A stretch of 64,000 nucleotides of DNA from Flavobacterium hercynium (GTDB lineage: Bacteria; Bacteroidota; Bacteroidia; Flavobacteriales; Flavobacteriaceae): the NCBI RefSeq assembly GCF_002217285.1, contig NZ_MUGW01000008.1, positions 320,396 to 384,395 of the forward strand. The letters run 5' to 3'. Numbering within the stretch: position 1 is the stretch's first letter; each line of letters opens with the position of its first letter. The notes beneath the pieces were generated by a model. It did not search any database. It saw only the letters and a program-made list of their open reading frames with translations, and had not been told where the DNA came from. A program made the translations under genes and the position numbers. Positions 52,906 to 61,315 of this stretch are shown one piece after another.

Positions 52906-53412
52906 ATGATACGATTAGAAAAATTCGATGAAGAGTTTTATCCAGAATTGATTAATTCCATCAAAGATGCAAAAGAATTAATGCAATTTGGCGGACCAGA
53001 ATTTACTTTTCCGTTAACGGAAGAGCAAATAGATAAAACACTTTCTGATGAAAATAGAATTGCTTTTAGAGTTGTAAATACTTCAAATAATACTACGATA
53101 GGACATTCTGAAATTTATTTTAAAGATGATTCTGCAAAACTTGGACGAATTCTTATTGTTGATAAAAATCAAAGAGGAAGAGGTGTTGGTGAGCAAATGG
53201 TAATTTTATTAATAGAATTTATTTTTGAAAATCGAAATGAGCGAAGAATCGAATTGAATGTTTTTGATTTTAATATTGGTGCTATAAAATGTTATGAAAA
53301 GGTTGGGTTTGTTATTAAACCTGATAAAAAACTAATAAGAGAAGTAGAAGGTGAAACTTGGACAGCGCTTAATATGGTATTGAATTTGGAAGTATGGAAG
53401 AATAGAATTTGA
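52906..53412 (+). CDS. GNAT family N-acetyltransferase
   Basis: 168 residues from the ATG at 52906 (MIRLEKFDEEFYPELI); an earlier TTG is less likely. The acetyl-CoA-binding motif is RILIVDKNQRGRGVGEQMV and the late motif is VFDFNIGAIKCYEKVGFV, as in RimJ/RimL-like GNAT proteins. The acceptor is unknown. It lies between the aldo/keto reductase and SDR genes on the same strand, so probably co-transcribed with the first. Confidence 0.9.
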   Translation: MIRLEKFDEEFYPELINSIKDAKELMQFGGPEFTFPLTEEQIDKTLSDENRIAFRVVNTSNNTTIGHSEIYFKDDSAKLGRILIVDKNQRGRGVGEQMVILLIEFIFENRNERRIELNVFDFNIGAIKCYEKVGFVIKPDKKLIREVEGETWTALNMVLNLEVWKNRI

Positions 53413-53471
53413 ATATATTTTGCCACTCTTACTAGCAATTGGGAGCGACAAAAAAAAATAAAAACTATAGA

Positions 53472-54230
53472 ATGAAAAAAACAGTTTTGATTACTGGAGC
53501 TACAAGTGGAATTGGAAAAGCTACAGCACAAATAATGGCAAAGAATCAGTACAAAATTATTCTTTGTGGCAGACGTTCAGATCGTTTGGCGACACTTGAA
53601 AAAGAACTTTCGGAATTTACAGAGGTACATTCTTTGTGTTTTGATGTTCGTGATAAAGAAGCGGTTGCTGAAAATATAAAAGCATTGCCTGCTGACTTTG
53701 CTTCGATTGATGTTTTGATTAATAATGCAGGAAACGCGCATGGTCTGGATCCTATTCAAACAGGCGATTTAGACGATTGGGATGCTATGATCGATATCAA
53801 CGTAAAAGGATTGTTGTATGTTTCGAAAGTTGTAATTCCAATAATGACAGCAAAAAAATCGGGACATATCATTAATATTGGTTCTACAGCAGCAAAAGAA
53901 GTTTATCCGAATGGAAATGTTTATTGCGGAACAAAACATGCTGTTGATGCTATTACACAGGGAATGCGAATCGATTTAAATCCTTTTGGAATTAGAGTAG
54001 GTGCCATTCATCCGGGAATGGTAGCAACAGAATTTAGCGAAGTACGTTTTAAGGGTGATGTTGACCGCGCCTCAAATGTTTACAAAGGATTCGATCCGTT
54101 GCAAGCAGAAGATATCGCTGATATTATTCACTTTGTTGTATCAAGACCTTATCATGTAAATATTGCTGATTTAGTAGTTATGAGTACAGCGCAAGCTTCT
54201 TCGACAATTGTTAGAAGGGAAATTGTTTAG
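53472..54230 (+). CDS. SDR family oxidoreductase
   Basis: 252 residues from MKKTVLITGATSGIGKATAQ; an upstream TTG frame is rejected. The NAD(P)-binding motif is TGATSGIG, followed by NNAGNAHG, and the catalytic set is GSTAAKEVYPNGNVYCGTKHAVD (Ser, Tyr and Lys). It resembles YdfG-type 3-hydroxy-acid dehydrogenases/serine dehydrogenases. It is followed by nearly 300 bp of word repeats. Confidence 0.95.
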   Translation: MKKTVLITGATSGIGKATAQIMAKNQYKIILCGRRSDRLATLEKELSEFTEVHSLCFDVRDKEAVAENIKALPADFASIDVLINNAGNAHGLDPIQTGDLDDWDAMIDINVKGLLYVSKVVIPIMTAKKSGHIINIGSTAAKEVYPNGNVYCGTKHAVDAITQGMRIDLNPFGIRVGAIHPGMVATEFSEVRFKGDVDRASNVYKGFDPLQAEDIADIIHFVVSRPYHVNIADLVVMSTAQASSTIVRREIV

Positions 54231-54524
54231 ATTGTTAGACTGGCTTAGACTTACTTAGATTGTTGGATTTTTAGATTATTAGAATGTTAGACTGGCTTAG
54301 ATTTCCTAGATTATCAGATTGTTAGATTTTAGGATTAGCTTAGATTGTTGGATTTTTTAAAGTAACTTACGCTTGAATTTGATATTCAAGATATTAATGT
54401 TTGAAAAAGTATTGAAAGATGAAAATTAGATTATTCAATAATTTAAAGAGTCTAACGATCTAAGAGATCTAAGAAGTCTAAGCCAGTCTAAAAATCTAAG
54501 AAATCTAAGTAAGTCTAAAAACAA
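54231..54524. repeat. Word-repeat region with inverted pairs before the AlbA_2 gene
   Basis: No gene is seen. TAGACTGGCTTA (54236-54247) is complementary to 54479-54490, and TAGACTTACTTAGATT (54246-54261) is complementary to 54502-54517. The inner part has many TTAGATT words. The region could fold into a long stem; it starts right after the SDR stop and ends at the next start codon. Confidence 0.8.
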
Positions 54525-55676
54525 ATGATCAACAAGCGCCTTTTAATAAAAAACTTACTCGCTCATAATGATGAGAGTAGTTTTTATGATAAAAAAAGGC
54601 AGCTGAATTTGCATTCGCGTGAAGGGAAGGGAAAATTTTTGAAGCATATTTGTGCCTTATCAAATTCTAATCCTACTAATAATTCCTATATCGTAGTTGG
54701 AGTAGAAGATCATGACAATGAAATTGTTGGAGATGATTTTTTTGATGATAGCCGAATTCAGAATCTGGTAAATGCTTTTTTAGAGAATCCGCCAAAAATT
54801 CAATATGAGAATGTGCCTTTTCCAAATCTTCCAAAAGATAAAGTAATCGGTTTGGTTACGATTAAGCCTAAAAGCAAAGTTTCGTATTTTAAAAAAGGAA
54901 TTCATACCATTGTAGCCAATAGTGTTTTTGTGCGACGCGGCAGTAATTCTGTCCCGATTGAAGGTGAGGTAGAGAAAAATTTTCAGAATACCGAAACCGT
55001 AATCGGAATCGAAAATAGTTCCAGAAACAGTATTCAATATACCTTAGACGGTGTAATTGATTTTATGAATTTCAGGCATAAAGATATGGCGCCTAAATAT
55101 CATGTTTTTAAAGAATTATTTGTGATTTGCTGGGCTGGTGTTCCTAAAAAATCAAGAGATAAAACCTTTTTGTCCCGCGTTGATATTGAATTGATTAATG
55201 AACAAATTAAACTTTTTTATTCTGCTCAGGATGTTGTGACGATTGTTTACGATGATGATAGTTTTACAATTACTGAATATGTTCCGCTGGGTTTAAATGA
55301 TAAAACTAGTTACTATCCTTTAGAACAGCAAACCATACATTTTTTTGATAATGGTTATTACAAAATAGACAGAACGATGCTTTTTCAGCCGCCTGAATTT
55401 AATAGGCGAATGTTATATCATATTTACAATTCGAATATGGTATTGCTTCAAAAATTGCAGAAAGGTCAGGTTTTATCCGAACGTGAAATGCGTGATCTTG
55501 AAAATCTGCCTTCTACGTATATGATTTGTTACTTGAATGGCTTTGATGATGCCAAACAAAAATTAATTGATGCCAAGCTACTTTTAAAGCCTTTTGGACA
55601 GGTTTATTTGTCTTTTAAAGAAGCGTTGCGAATCTTAAGAAAGATGAAATACGATTTTCAGGAAGGTTTTAAATAA
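54525..55676 (+). CDS. AlbA_2-type (Schlafen-like) domain protein
   Basis: 383 residues. The N-terminal half fits the AlbA_2/AAA_4 domain: a helix with EGKGKFLKHICALSNSNPTNNSYIVVGVEDHDNEIVGDD, then FPNLPKDKVIGLVTIKPKSKVSYFKKG and VFVRRGSNSVPIEGE. The second half (FRHKDMAPKYHVFKELFVICW ... LEREMRDLENLP region) is unrecognised but strand- and helix-balanced. AlbA_2 domains bind nucleic acids and occur in regulators and Schlafen-like proteins. No ATPase Walker motif is seen. It is preceded by the word-repeat region. Confidence 0.75.
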   Translation: MINKRLLIKNLLAHNDESSFYDKKRQLNLHSREGKGKFLKHICALSNSNPTNNSYIVVGVEDHDNEIVGDDFFDDSRIQNLVNAFLENPPKIQYENVPFPNLPKDKVIGLVTIKPKSKVSYFKKGIHTIVANSVFVRRGSNSVPIEGEVEKNFQNTETVIGIENSSRNSIQYTLDGVIDFMNFRHKDMAPKYHVFKELFVICWAGVPKKSRDKTFLSRVDIELINEQIKLFYSAQDVVTIVYDDDSFTITEYVPLGLNDKTSYYPLEQQTIHFFDNGYYKIDRTMLFQPPEFNRRMLYHIYNSNMVLLQKLQKGQVLSEREMRDLENLPSTYMICYLNGFDDAKQKLIDAKLLLKPFGQVYLSFKEALRILRKMKYDFQEGFK

Positions 55677-55698
55677 ACGTCTAAAATTTATTGATACC

Positions 55699-55749
55699 AT
55701 GAGCGCAAAAATGAAATGTACACAAAATTAAAATGAAATGTACATTTTG
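55699..55749 (+). repeat. 51-bp direct repeat, copy 1, mobile-element-end-like
   Basis: Identical to 56305-56355. Each copy contains the 15-mer AAAATGAAATGTACA twice, 22 bp apart, and ends TGTACATTTTG. Two spaced copies of a short repeat at an end are reminiscent of IS21-family elements, but no transposase gene is present. Confidence 0.85.
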
Positions 55750-55964
55750 TGAGTAAAACACAAAAGGCAAGTGGTAATTATGGTACAATTGACAGCCACA
55801 TTGAAAGGAAAAATTTTACTGCTGGTAGCTCTTTTCGAATTGATACCAATAAAGGAGCTTTATATTTTCTATCCAGCGGATGCCTTTTCTCTCTCTTGTC
55901 TTAAAATTTCAAAATCCATTTTTTAGTTATTAATCAGAGAGTATTTAGTTTGTTATATCGAAAT
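55750..55964 (+). other. No clear gene; possible coding remnant
   Basis: Between copy 1 of the repeat and the Imm17-like gene there is a 51-codon plus-strand frame starting GTG at 55749, whose start overlaps the repeat. Its translation includes GNYGTIDSHIERKNF and no recognisable domain. It could be the leftover of a truncated gene. Not called as a gene. Confidence 0.4.
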
Positions 55965-56249
55965 TCAAAATGTTTTATAATAGAAAAATATAATCAAACA
56001 TAATATAGTGACAGTTGCTGATATTATTGTAATGTAAAGTCTAACTAGCTTTTCTCCAAAAATATTTACCCAAAAACCTGTTCTTCTCTCATAATAATTA
56101 CCACTTTTGTCAATAATCCAATTCCATTTTCTAATACTCCCTATAAAAAATAAAAGCGAGATAAGAGAAACAAACAGATAAAAATATTCTGGGTTTTGTT
56201 TTATGAAGGTTGAAAAAATACCACTATATTTTGTTAAGTAATCATCCAT
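55965..56249 (-). CDS. Imm17-like orphan immunity protein
   Basis: 94 residues with two membrane helices (about 21-38 and 70-90) separated by the polar RKWNWIIDKSGNYYERR and WVNIFGEKLVRLY segments. This follows the pattern of Imm17 immunity proteins: a helix, an RDWDW-like turn, an aromatic loop, a GR/GEK-R motif and a second helix. Such proteins protect against polymorphic toxins. No toxin gene is beside it. It is flanked by two identical 51-bp repeats, suggesting it was acquired or left after an exchange. The family call is by eye. Confidence 0.6.
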   Translation of the reverse strand: MDDYLTKYSGIFSTFIKQNPEYFYLFVSLISLLFFIGSIRKWNWIIDKSGNYYERRTGFWVNIFGEKLVRLYITIISATVTILCLIIFFYYKTF

Positions 56250-56304
56250 TTTTAATAGTTTTTAAAGTTCTTTAAACTCTTAGAAATAAGTTTGTATTTA
56301 ATGT

Positions 56305-56355
56305 ATGAGCGCAAAAATGAAATGTACACAAAATTAAAATGAAATGTACATTTTG
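56305..56355 (+). repeat. 51-bp direct repeat, copy 2
   Basis: Identical over 51 bp to 55699-55749, in the same orientation, 606 bp downstream. The intervening DNA holds the Imm17-like gene. The following 56356-56511 shows no gene. Confidence 0.85.
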
Positions 56356-56511
56356 CTTTTCTGTTTTTTATTAAAAATGAACTATTTACATTATTTTTGA
56401 GTGAACCCATAAGGCAATCCATTGACTAAATAATATGCACTAAATGCCTTTATAGAGGTTTTATTGCAGATATTTAGGTCATTTGTTTTTCAAAATGTAA
56501 ATTTCATTTTT

Positions 56512-57258
56512 TCAATTATAATACAATAAAAATTTGCGAACCTTGTCGTACGGAAATAAAATTTCTTTTGGACCATCAGCATAAGAAGCTGCTTCGTATG
56601 AATTGTAATAAAGAAGCAGTCCGTCTTCCGTATAAAAGATATTTTGAGGTAATTGAAAGGTATCATTTTCAAACATCAAACCTGTTGCGTTGATGTTTTC
56701 TTTTTCTGGTATTTGATATTTTAGGCGAAACTCTTTTTCAGCGAAAGCTCTAAATTCTGCAGGATTTTTGAAAAGTTGATTGGTGAAAATTGTTTTTCCG
56801 GTCTTAAAATCAAAAAGCAGAGATCGAAAACCCTGATATCCGTGCGCACCGCCTGTAAACGTGTAATGTTCTATTTTGATATTGAGAAGCTGATCTGACT
56901 GAAATTCGATATCTCCCGTAATTTTAGCTTCCCAGCCAAATGTTTCATTGGGGAATTTTTCATGCATTTCCTCATAATAAGATATGAAAGAATTTATGAG
57001 CTGATTGTAATCGGTTGAATTTAATTGCTTTTCTTCAAAAGAAACAATTTCTTCTACGGTACGAAAAATTTTTTTGTTAATGCTGTCCGCTACTACGGGA
57101 ATATTTTGTGCTACTGGAATATCGATTGTGATTTTTGTGCAATCCTCTTTGCAGGGCAATGCAGATTGTTTTTCGAAATTCTCATTTTCAAATGAAAGTT
57201 CTTTATTACAACTTGTCAATATTGAAAACAAAAAGACTAGAAAAGTATAATGTTTCAT
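56512..57258 (-). CDS. DUF3298/DUF4163-like lipoprotein
   Basis: 248 residues from MKHYTFLVFLFSILTSC; the longer frame to 57282 adds eight residues before the signal. Cys17 in LTSC is a lipobox cysteine. A DUF4163-like part (KFPNETFGWEAKITGDIEF ... IKIEHYTFTGGAHGY) is followed by a DUF3298 part (LLFDFKTGKTIFTNQLF ... GLLLYYNSYEAASYADGPKEILFPY). These are related to RsiV-type proteins that bind lysozyme, but the function here is not known. A minus-strand TACCTTTG at 57280-57287 lies just before it. Confidence 0.88.
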   Translation of the reverse strand: MKHYTFLVFLFSILTSCNKELSFENENFEKQSALPCKEDCTKITIDIPVAQNIPVVADSINKKIFRTVEEIVSFEEKQLNSTDYNQLINSFISYYEEMHEKFPNETFGWEAKITGDIEFQSDQLLNIKIEHYTFTGGAHGYQGFRSLLFDFKTGKTIFTNQLFKNPAEFRAFAEKEFRLKYQIPEKENINATGLMFENDTFQLPQNIFYTEDGLLLYYNSYEAASYADGPKEILFPYDKVRKFLLYYN

Positions 57259-57279
57259 ATCTAAAGTGTTAATTATATA

Positions 57280-57287
57280 CAAAGGTA
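57280..57287 (-). promoter_or_regulatory. Candidate -7 element for the DUF3298-like lipoprotein
   Basis: The minus strand reads TACCTTTG, a TAnnTTTG match about 22 nt before the chosen start. No convincing -33 element. Confidence 0.35.
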
Positions 57288-57460
57288 AGTGTTGTTTCAG
57301 GATTAAAATAAATTAAGCGGTAAATTTGTATTTGATTTAAGGATTGAAAAAATGCAATCACATAAAATTAGTAATGATTAAATGTAAAAATGTAATTTTA
57401 CAGTCTCAATTCATCGAGAATTATAGATGATTCATAAAAGTATAAAATAAAAATTAAAAT

Positions 57461-58603
57461 ATGAAATTCGATACAAAAGTAATACATGGTGGTCAGCATC
57501 ATGATCCAAGTACAGGAGCCGTTATGCCGCCAGTATATCAGACTTCAACTTACATTCAGACAAGCCCTGGGCAGCCATTAGGTGATTATGAATATAGCCG
57601 AGCATCAAATCCAACCCGTACCGCATTAGAAAATGCTTTGGCAAGTATCGAAAATGGTACACGTGGATTGGCATTCTCATCAGGTCTTGCAGCAACAGAT
57701 TGTGTTCTTAGATCTTTTAAAGCCGGTGATGAAGTAATCGCTATGGATGATTTATACGGAGGAACATACAGAATGTTCTCGAGAGTGTATAAAGATTCCG
57801 GAATTAAGTTTCACTTTGTAGACATGACTGATATTGCAAAATTGAAGTCGCTGATTAACGAAAACACAAAATTGATTTGGGTTGAAACGCCAACAAATCC
57901 ATTGATGAAGTTAGCCGATATTCAGGAAATTGCAAAAATTACCAAAGAACATAAAATCTGGTTGGCTGTCGACAATACATTTGCTACACCATATTTGCAA
58001 AAACCACTTGATTTAGGAGCTGATATTGTAATGCACTCTGCTACAAAATATCTTGGAGGGCATTCAGATGTTATTGCGGGAGCTTTAATTGTAAAAGATG
58101 AAGCGTTAGGAGAACAATTGCATTTTCAACAATTCGCTACCGGAGCAACACTTGGACCAATGGACAGTTTTTTGGTTTTAAGAGGAATCAAAACACTTTC
58201 GTTACGTGTACAAAGACATTGCGAAAATGGAGAAAAAGTGGTGGAGTACTTGACGAAACATCCTAAAATAAAAACAGTTTATTACCCAGGATTGCCAAAT
58301 CATCCGTTTCATGAAATTGCGAAGAAACAAATGAAAGCTTTTGGCGGAATGGTATCTTTTACTTTTGTTTCAGGTAAAAAAGAAGATTCTATTGCGTTTT
58401 TAGAAAAACTAAAAGTTTTCACTTTAGCAGAATCTTTAGGAGGAGTAGAGTCTTTGGCGAATCATCCTGCTTTAATGACACATGCTTCTATTCCTGCTGA
58501 TAAAAGAGCTGAAGTTGGTATTACTGATGATTTAGTTCGATTGAGTGTTGGTATCGAAGATGCAGAAGATTTAATTGCCGATTTAGAACAGGCATTAGCA
58601 TAA
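57461..58603 (+). CDS. Cystathionine gamma-synthase/lyase (PLP enzyme)
   Basis: 380 residues of the Cys/Met-metabolism PLP family. Features are VIHGGQHHDPSTGAVMPPVYQTSTY, YEYSRASNPTR, GLAFSSGLAAT, the PLP-lysine motif HSATKYLGGHSD (Lys near 195) and ESLGGVESLANHP. It makes or cleaves cystathionine in trans-sulfuration; sequence alone does not separate synthase, gamma-lyase and related enzymes. It is a monocistronic plus-strand gene, and TAAATTTG at 57321-57328 may be its -7 element. Confidence 0.93.
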   Translation: MKFDTKVIHGGQHHDPSTGAVMPPVYQTSTYIQTSPGQPLGDYEYSRASNPTRTALENALASIENGTRGLAFSSGLAATDCVLRSFKAGDEVIAMDDLYGGTYRMFSRVYKDSGIKFHFVDMTDIAKLKSLINENTKLIWVETPTNPLMKLADIQEIAKITKEHKIWLAVDNTFATPYLQKPLDLGADIVMHSATKYLGGHSDVIAGALIVKDEALGEQLHFQQFATGATLGPMDSFLVLRGIKTLSLRVQRHCENGEKVVEYLTKHPKIKTVYYPGLPNHPFHEIAKKQMKAFGGMVSFTFVSGKKEDSIAFLEKLKVFTLAESLGGVESLANHPALMTHASIPADKRAEVGITDDLVRLSVGIEDAEDLIADLEQALA

Positions 58604-58610
58604 AAAAACA

Positions 58611-58640
58611 AACCCCAATTCGAAAGAGTTGGGGTTTTGC
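58611..58640. terminator. Bidirectional terminator after the cystathionine enzyme gene
   Basis: AACCCCAATT (58611-58620) pairs with AGTTGGGGTT (58627-58636) around a 6-nt loop; TTTTGCTTTT follows on the plus strand and a T-rich run on the minus strand. It lies between two converging genes. Confidence 0.85.
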
Positions 58641-58660
58641 TTTTATATTTTTGATTGAAT

Positions 58661-59455
58661 TTAGTATTCTAAGTAGTAAATGTATCCTACGTTAAACCAA
58701 ACTTGAGAATCGTTCGATTTGTTTTCTTTGTAAAGCTCTTTGTTTGGATTTAAACCATCAACCCAGTCAGAATTGTATCCTTGGTAACGCGCCTCAAATA
58801 CCAAATCACTCATTTCAGCTAATTTGTAATGAAATCCAACGCCGGCTGTAAGTGATAGTACAACTCCGTTTTCATTAGAAAAACCAAACTGACGACCATC
58901 AGAAGGTGTAAGGAATTTTCCAAAAGTAGTTTCAGACGTTCCTAAAGGTCCTAAAGTAGAACTTGCTTTAGTAGAATAATAACTCACCTGAAAACCTAAA
59001 CTTACATAAGGGCTAATACTTCCTACTGTATGTTCGAAATCGTGAATTTTCATAAATGGAGAATATTCCATTTGTGCTCCAAGATTTACTAAAGTTGATG
59101 ACCCGTGCATAGATCTAAGATGTTGTACAAGTCCTTTTCTTTTTTCTGAATCAACCCATTCTCCAAAATGATTCAATTTGGTTGTATTGAAAGATAACTC
59201 AGATCTGAATTTAAAATGTTCCGTAAAGTAATTTTCTCTATTGTTGGCAGCAGAGAAATTTATAAAATGAACAAGACCAACTCCAAACCCTGTATTTCCA
59301 ATATTCGTATCAAAATTATGGCGTTCTCCATAATCTGACTGAAAAGATACAGGTCCGAAAATTATTCCTACTTCTTGCGCCAATTTAGATTGTGCGGTGG
59401 TATTTATCGATACTCCTAACAAGGTGAATATCGTGAGTATTACAGGTTTAAACAT
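58661..59455 (-). CDS. Outer-membrane beta-barrel protein (DUF6089/THC0290-like)
   Basis: 264 residues from MFKPVILTIFTLLG; the longer frame to 59512 puts 19 residues before the signal. The signal ends at INTTAQ. The rest is strand-rich with aromatic/hydrophobic alternation (EVGIIFGPVSFQSDYG, FGVGLVHFINFS, ISPYVSLGFQVSYYST) and ends in the aromatic VWFNVGYIYYLEY, typical of an outer-membrane barrel. It resembles flavobacterial DUF6089 or THC0290_0291-type proteins. Function unknown. Confidence 0.8.
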   Translation of the reverse strand: MFKPVILTIFTLLGVSINTTAQSKLAQEVGIIFGPVSFQSDYGERHNFDTNIGNTGFGVGLVHFINFSAANNRENYFTEHFKFRSELSFNTTKLNHFGEWVDSEKRKGLVQHLRSMHGSSTLVNLGAQMEYSPFMKIHDFEHTVGSISPYVSLGFQVSYYSTKASSTLGPLGTSETTFGKFLTPSDGRQFGFSNENGVVLSLTAGVGFHYKLAEMSDLVFEARYQGYNSDWVDGLNPNKELYKENKSNDSQVWFNVGYIYYLEY

Positions 59456-59664
59456 GTCTTTGGGGCTTTCAAATCGTGGCAAATATATAAAAAACCTAAT
59501 CGAAACAAACATTAAATTATTAGGTATTAGAAAATAAATATTAAATTACTTAATTTGCTGATATTAATTAAATGTTATTGATATAAAATAATAAGGGAAA
59601 AATACTATTTTTGGTATTGTTTGAAAAATACACAATTCGATAGTAAAAACAAAAAAAAATAACA

Positions 59665-59691
59665 TTGAGTAATCAATTTACTATATCTTTG
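59665..59691 (+). promoter_or_regulatory. Promoter of gdhA
   Basis: A TTG at 59665-59667 and TATCTTTG at 59684-59691, spacing 16 nt, resemble the -33 / TAnnTTTG -7 promoter. The leader of about 85 nt then includes a short upstream reading frame at 59737-59802. Confidence 0.5.
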
Positions 59692-59782
59692 TGCGTTAAA
59701 GCGAAAACGTTTTCTTAAACGATTTTCTCTTGTAAAATGGAACAAAAACAATATAATTCACGTAGAATAATTTATTTAAAAA

Positions 59783-61126
59783 ATGGAACAAAAAATAAAT
59801 GAATTTATGGCTCTTGTTGAGTCAAAAAATCCAAACGAGCCAGAATTTCTTCAAGCCGTTAGAGAATTTGCAGAAACGGTAATTCCATTTATTGCAGAAA
59901 GAAAAAAGTACGATGGAAAAAACTTACTTCTTAGAATTGCTGAACCAGAACGCTCTATCATTTTTAGAGTTCCGTGGGTAGATGATGAAGGAGAGATAGT
60001 TGTAAATAGAGGATTTAGAATTCAAATGAATTCTGCGATCGGACCATATAAAGGAGGAATTAGATTTCACCACACAGTAAATTTATCAGTTTTAAAATTT
60101 CTTGCTTTCGAACAAGTTTTTAAAAACAGTTTGACGACACTTCCAATGGGTGGTGGAAAAGGAGGTTCTGATTTCGATCCGGAAGGAAAATCTGATGGAG
60201 AGATCATGCGTTTTTGTCAATCATTCATGACAGAATTATGCCGTCATATCGGACCGGATTTAGATGTACCCGCAGGAGATATTGGTGTTGGTGCCAGAGA
60301 AATTGGTTATTTATTTGGTCAATACAAAAGAATCAGAAACGAATTTACCGGAGTTTTAACCGGAAAAGGACTTGCTTACGGAGGATCTTTGATCAGACCG
60401 GAAGCTACAGGATATGGAGTAGTTTATTTTACAGACCAAATGTTGAAAACTATTGGTCATGATATTAAAGGTAAAAGAGTTGCTATTTCAGGATTTGGAA
60501 ACGTTGCTTGGGGAGTTGCATTAAAAGTAAACGAACTGGGAGGTAAAATTGTTACCATTTCTGGACCTGATGGTTATATCTATGACGAGGAAGGAATTTC
60601 TGGTGAGAAAATAGATCACATGGTTGAAATGAGAGCAACTGGTGATAACAGAGCAGAAAAATACATTCAAAAATATCCAAATGCTGTTTTCCATAAAGGA
60701 AAAAGCCCTTGGGAAGTAAAAGTAGATATCGCTATTCCATGCGCAACTCAAAATGAGTTAACAGGTGAAGATGCTCAAAAACTAATTGACAATGGTGTTT
60801 TATGTGTTACAGAAGCTGCAAACATGCCTTCTACACTTGAAGCAATTAAATTGTTCTTAGATAATAAAGTGTTATTTGCTCCTGGAAAAGCTGCAAACGC
60901 TGGTGGTGTTGCTGCTTCAGGATTAGAGATGACACAAAACTCAATTCGTTTAAACTGGACAAGCGAAGAAGTAGATTTGAGATTAAAAGATATCATGGTT
61001 GGAATTCACAACCAATGTAAAAAATACGGAGCAGGAGAAGATGGTTATGTAAACTACGTAAAAGGAGCTAACATTGCCGGATTTGTAAAAGTTGCCGATG
61101 CTATGCTTGCACAAGGTGTAGTGTAA
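59783..61126 (+). CDS. gdhA: NADP-type glutamate dehydrogenase
   Basis: 447 residues, the normal hexameric enzyme. Features are PYKGGIRFH, LTTLPMGGGKGGSDFDPEGKSD (catalytic lysine region), DVPAGDIGVGAREIGYLFGQYKR, the dinucleotide motif GFGNVAWG and NAGGVAASGLEMTQN. It makes glutamate from 2-oxoglutarate and ammonia with NADPH. The ATG is preceded by an upstream copy of ATGGAACAAAAA at 59737 in another frame. Strong terminator at 61149. Confidence 0.97.
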   Translation: MEQKINEFMALVESKNPNEPEFLQAVREFAETVIPFIAERKKYDGKNLLLRIAEPERSIIFRVPWVDDEGEIVVNRGFRIQMNSAIGPYKGGIRFHHTVNLSVLKFLAFEQVFKNSLTTLPMGGGKGGSDFDPEGKSDGEIMRFCQSFMTELCRHIGPDLDVPAGDIGVGAREIGYLFGQYKRIRNEFTGVLTGKGLAYGGSLIRPEATGYGVVYFTDQMLKTIGHDIKGKRVAISGFGNVAWGVALKVNELGGKIVTISGPDGYIYDEEGISGEKIDHMVEMRATGDNRAEKYIQKYPNAVFHKGKSPWEVKVDIAIPCATQNELTGEDAQKLIDNGVLCVTEAANMPSTLEAIKLFLDNKVLFAPGKAANAGGVAASGLEMTQNSIRLNWTSEEVDLRLKDIMVGIHNQCKKYGAGEDGYVNYVKGANIAGFVKVADAMLAQGVV

Positions 61127-61148
61127 TCTTAAATACAATTTATAAAAT

Positions 61149-61189
61149 GCCTTCAGTTTGTCTTATGATAAATTGAAGGCTTTTTTTTT
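61149..61189 (+). terminator. Terminator after gdhA
   Basis: A 14-bp stem with two G-T pairs (61149-61162 paired with 61167-61180) and a 4-nt loop, followed by nine T residues. Confidence 0.9.
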
Positions 61190-61315
61190 ATCCTGTATTT
61201 TTAAAGAATACCTTTTAAAATAACTTATCGTCATAATGCATTTGGAGTTTTATTTACAATAGAAATTCAAATACTTTCCTTTATAGTATATTTGCTTATC
61301 TGAACACATTAAATA

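Noticed and set aside
55749..55904. 51-codon frame starting with GTG within the 51-bp repeat
   Set aside because: No domain or promoter; more likely a remnant. Also read in the other strand as several short broken frames.
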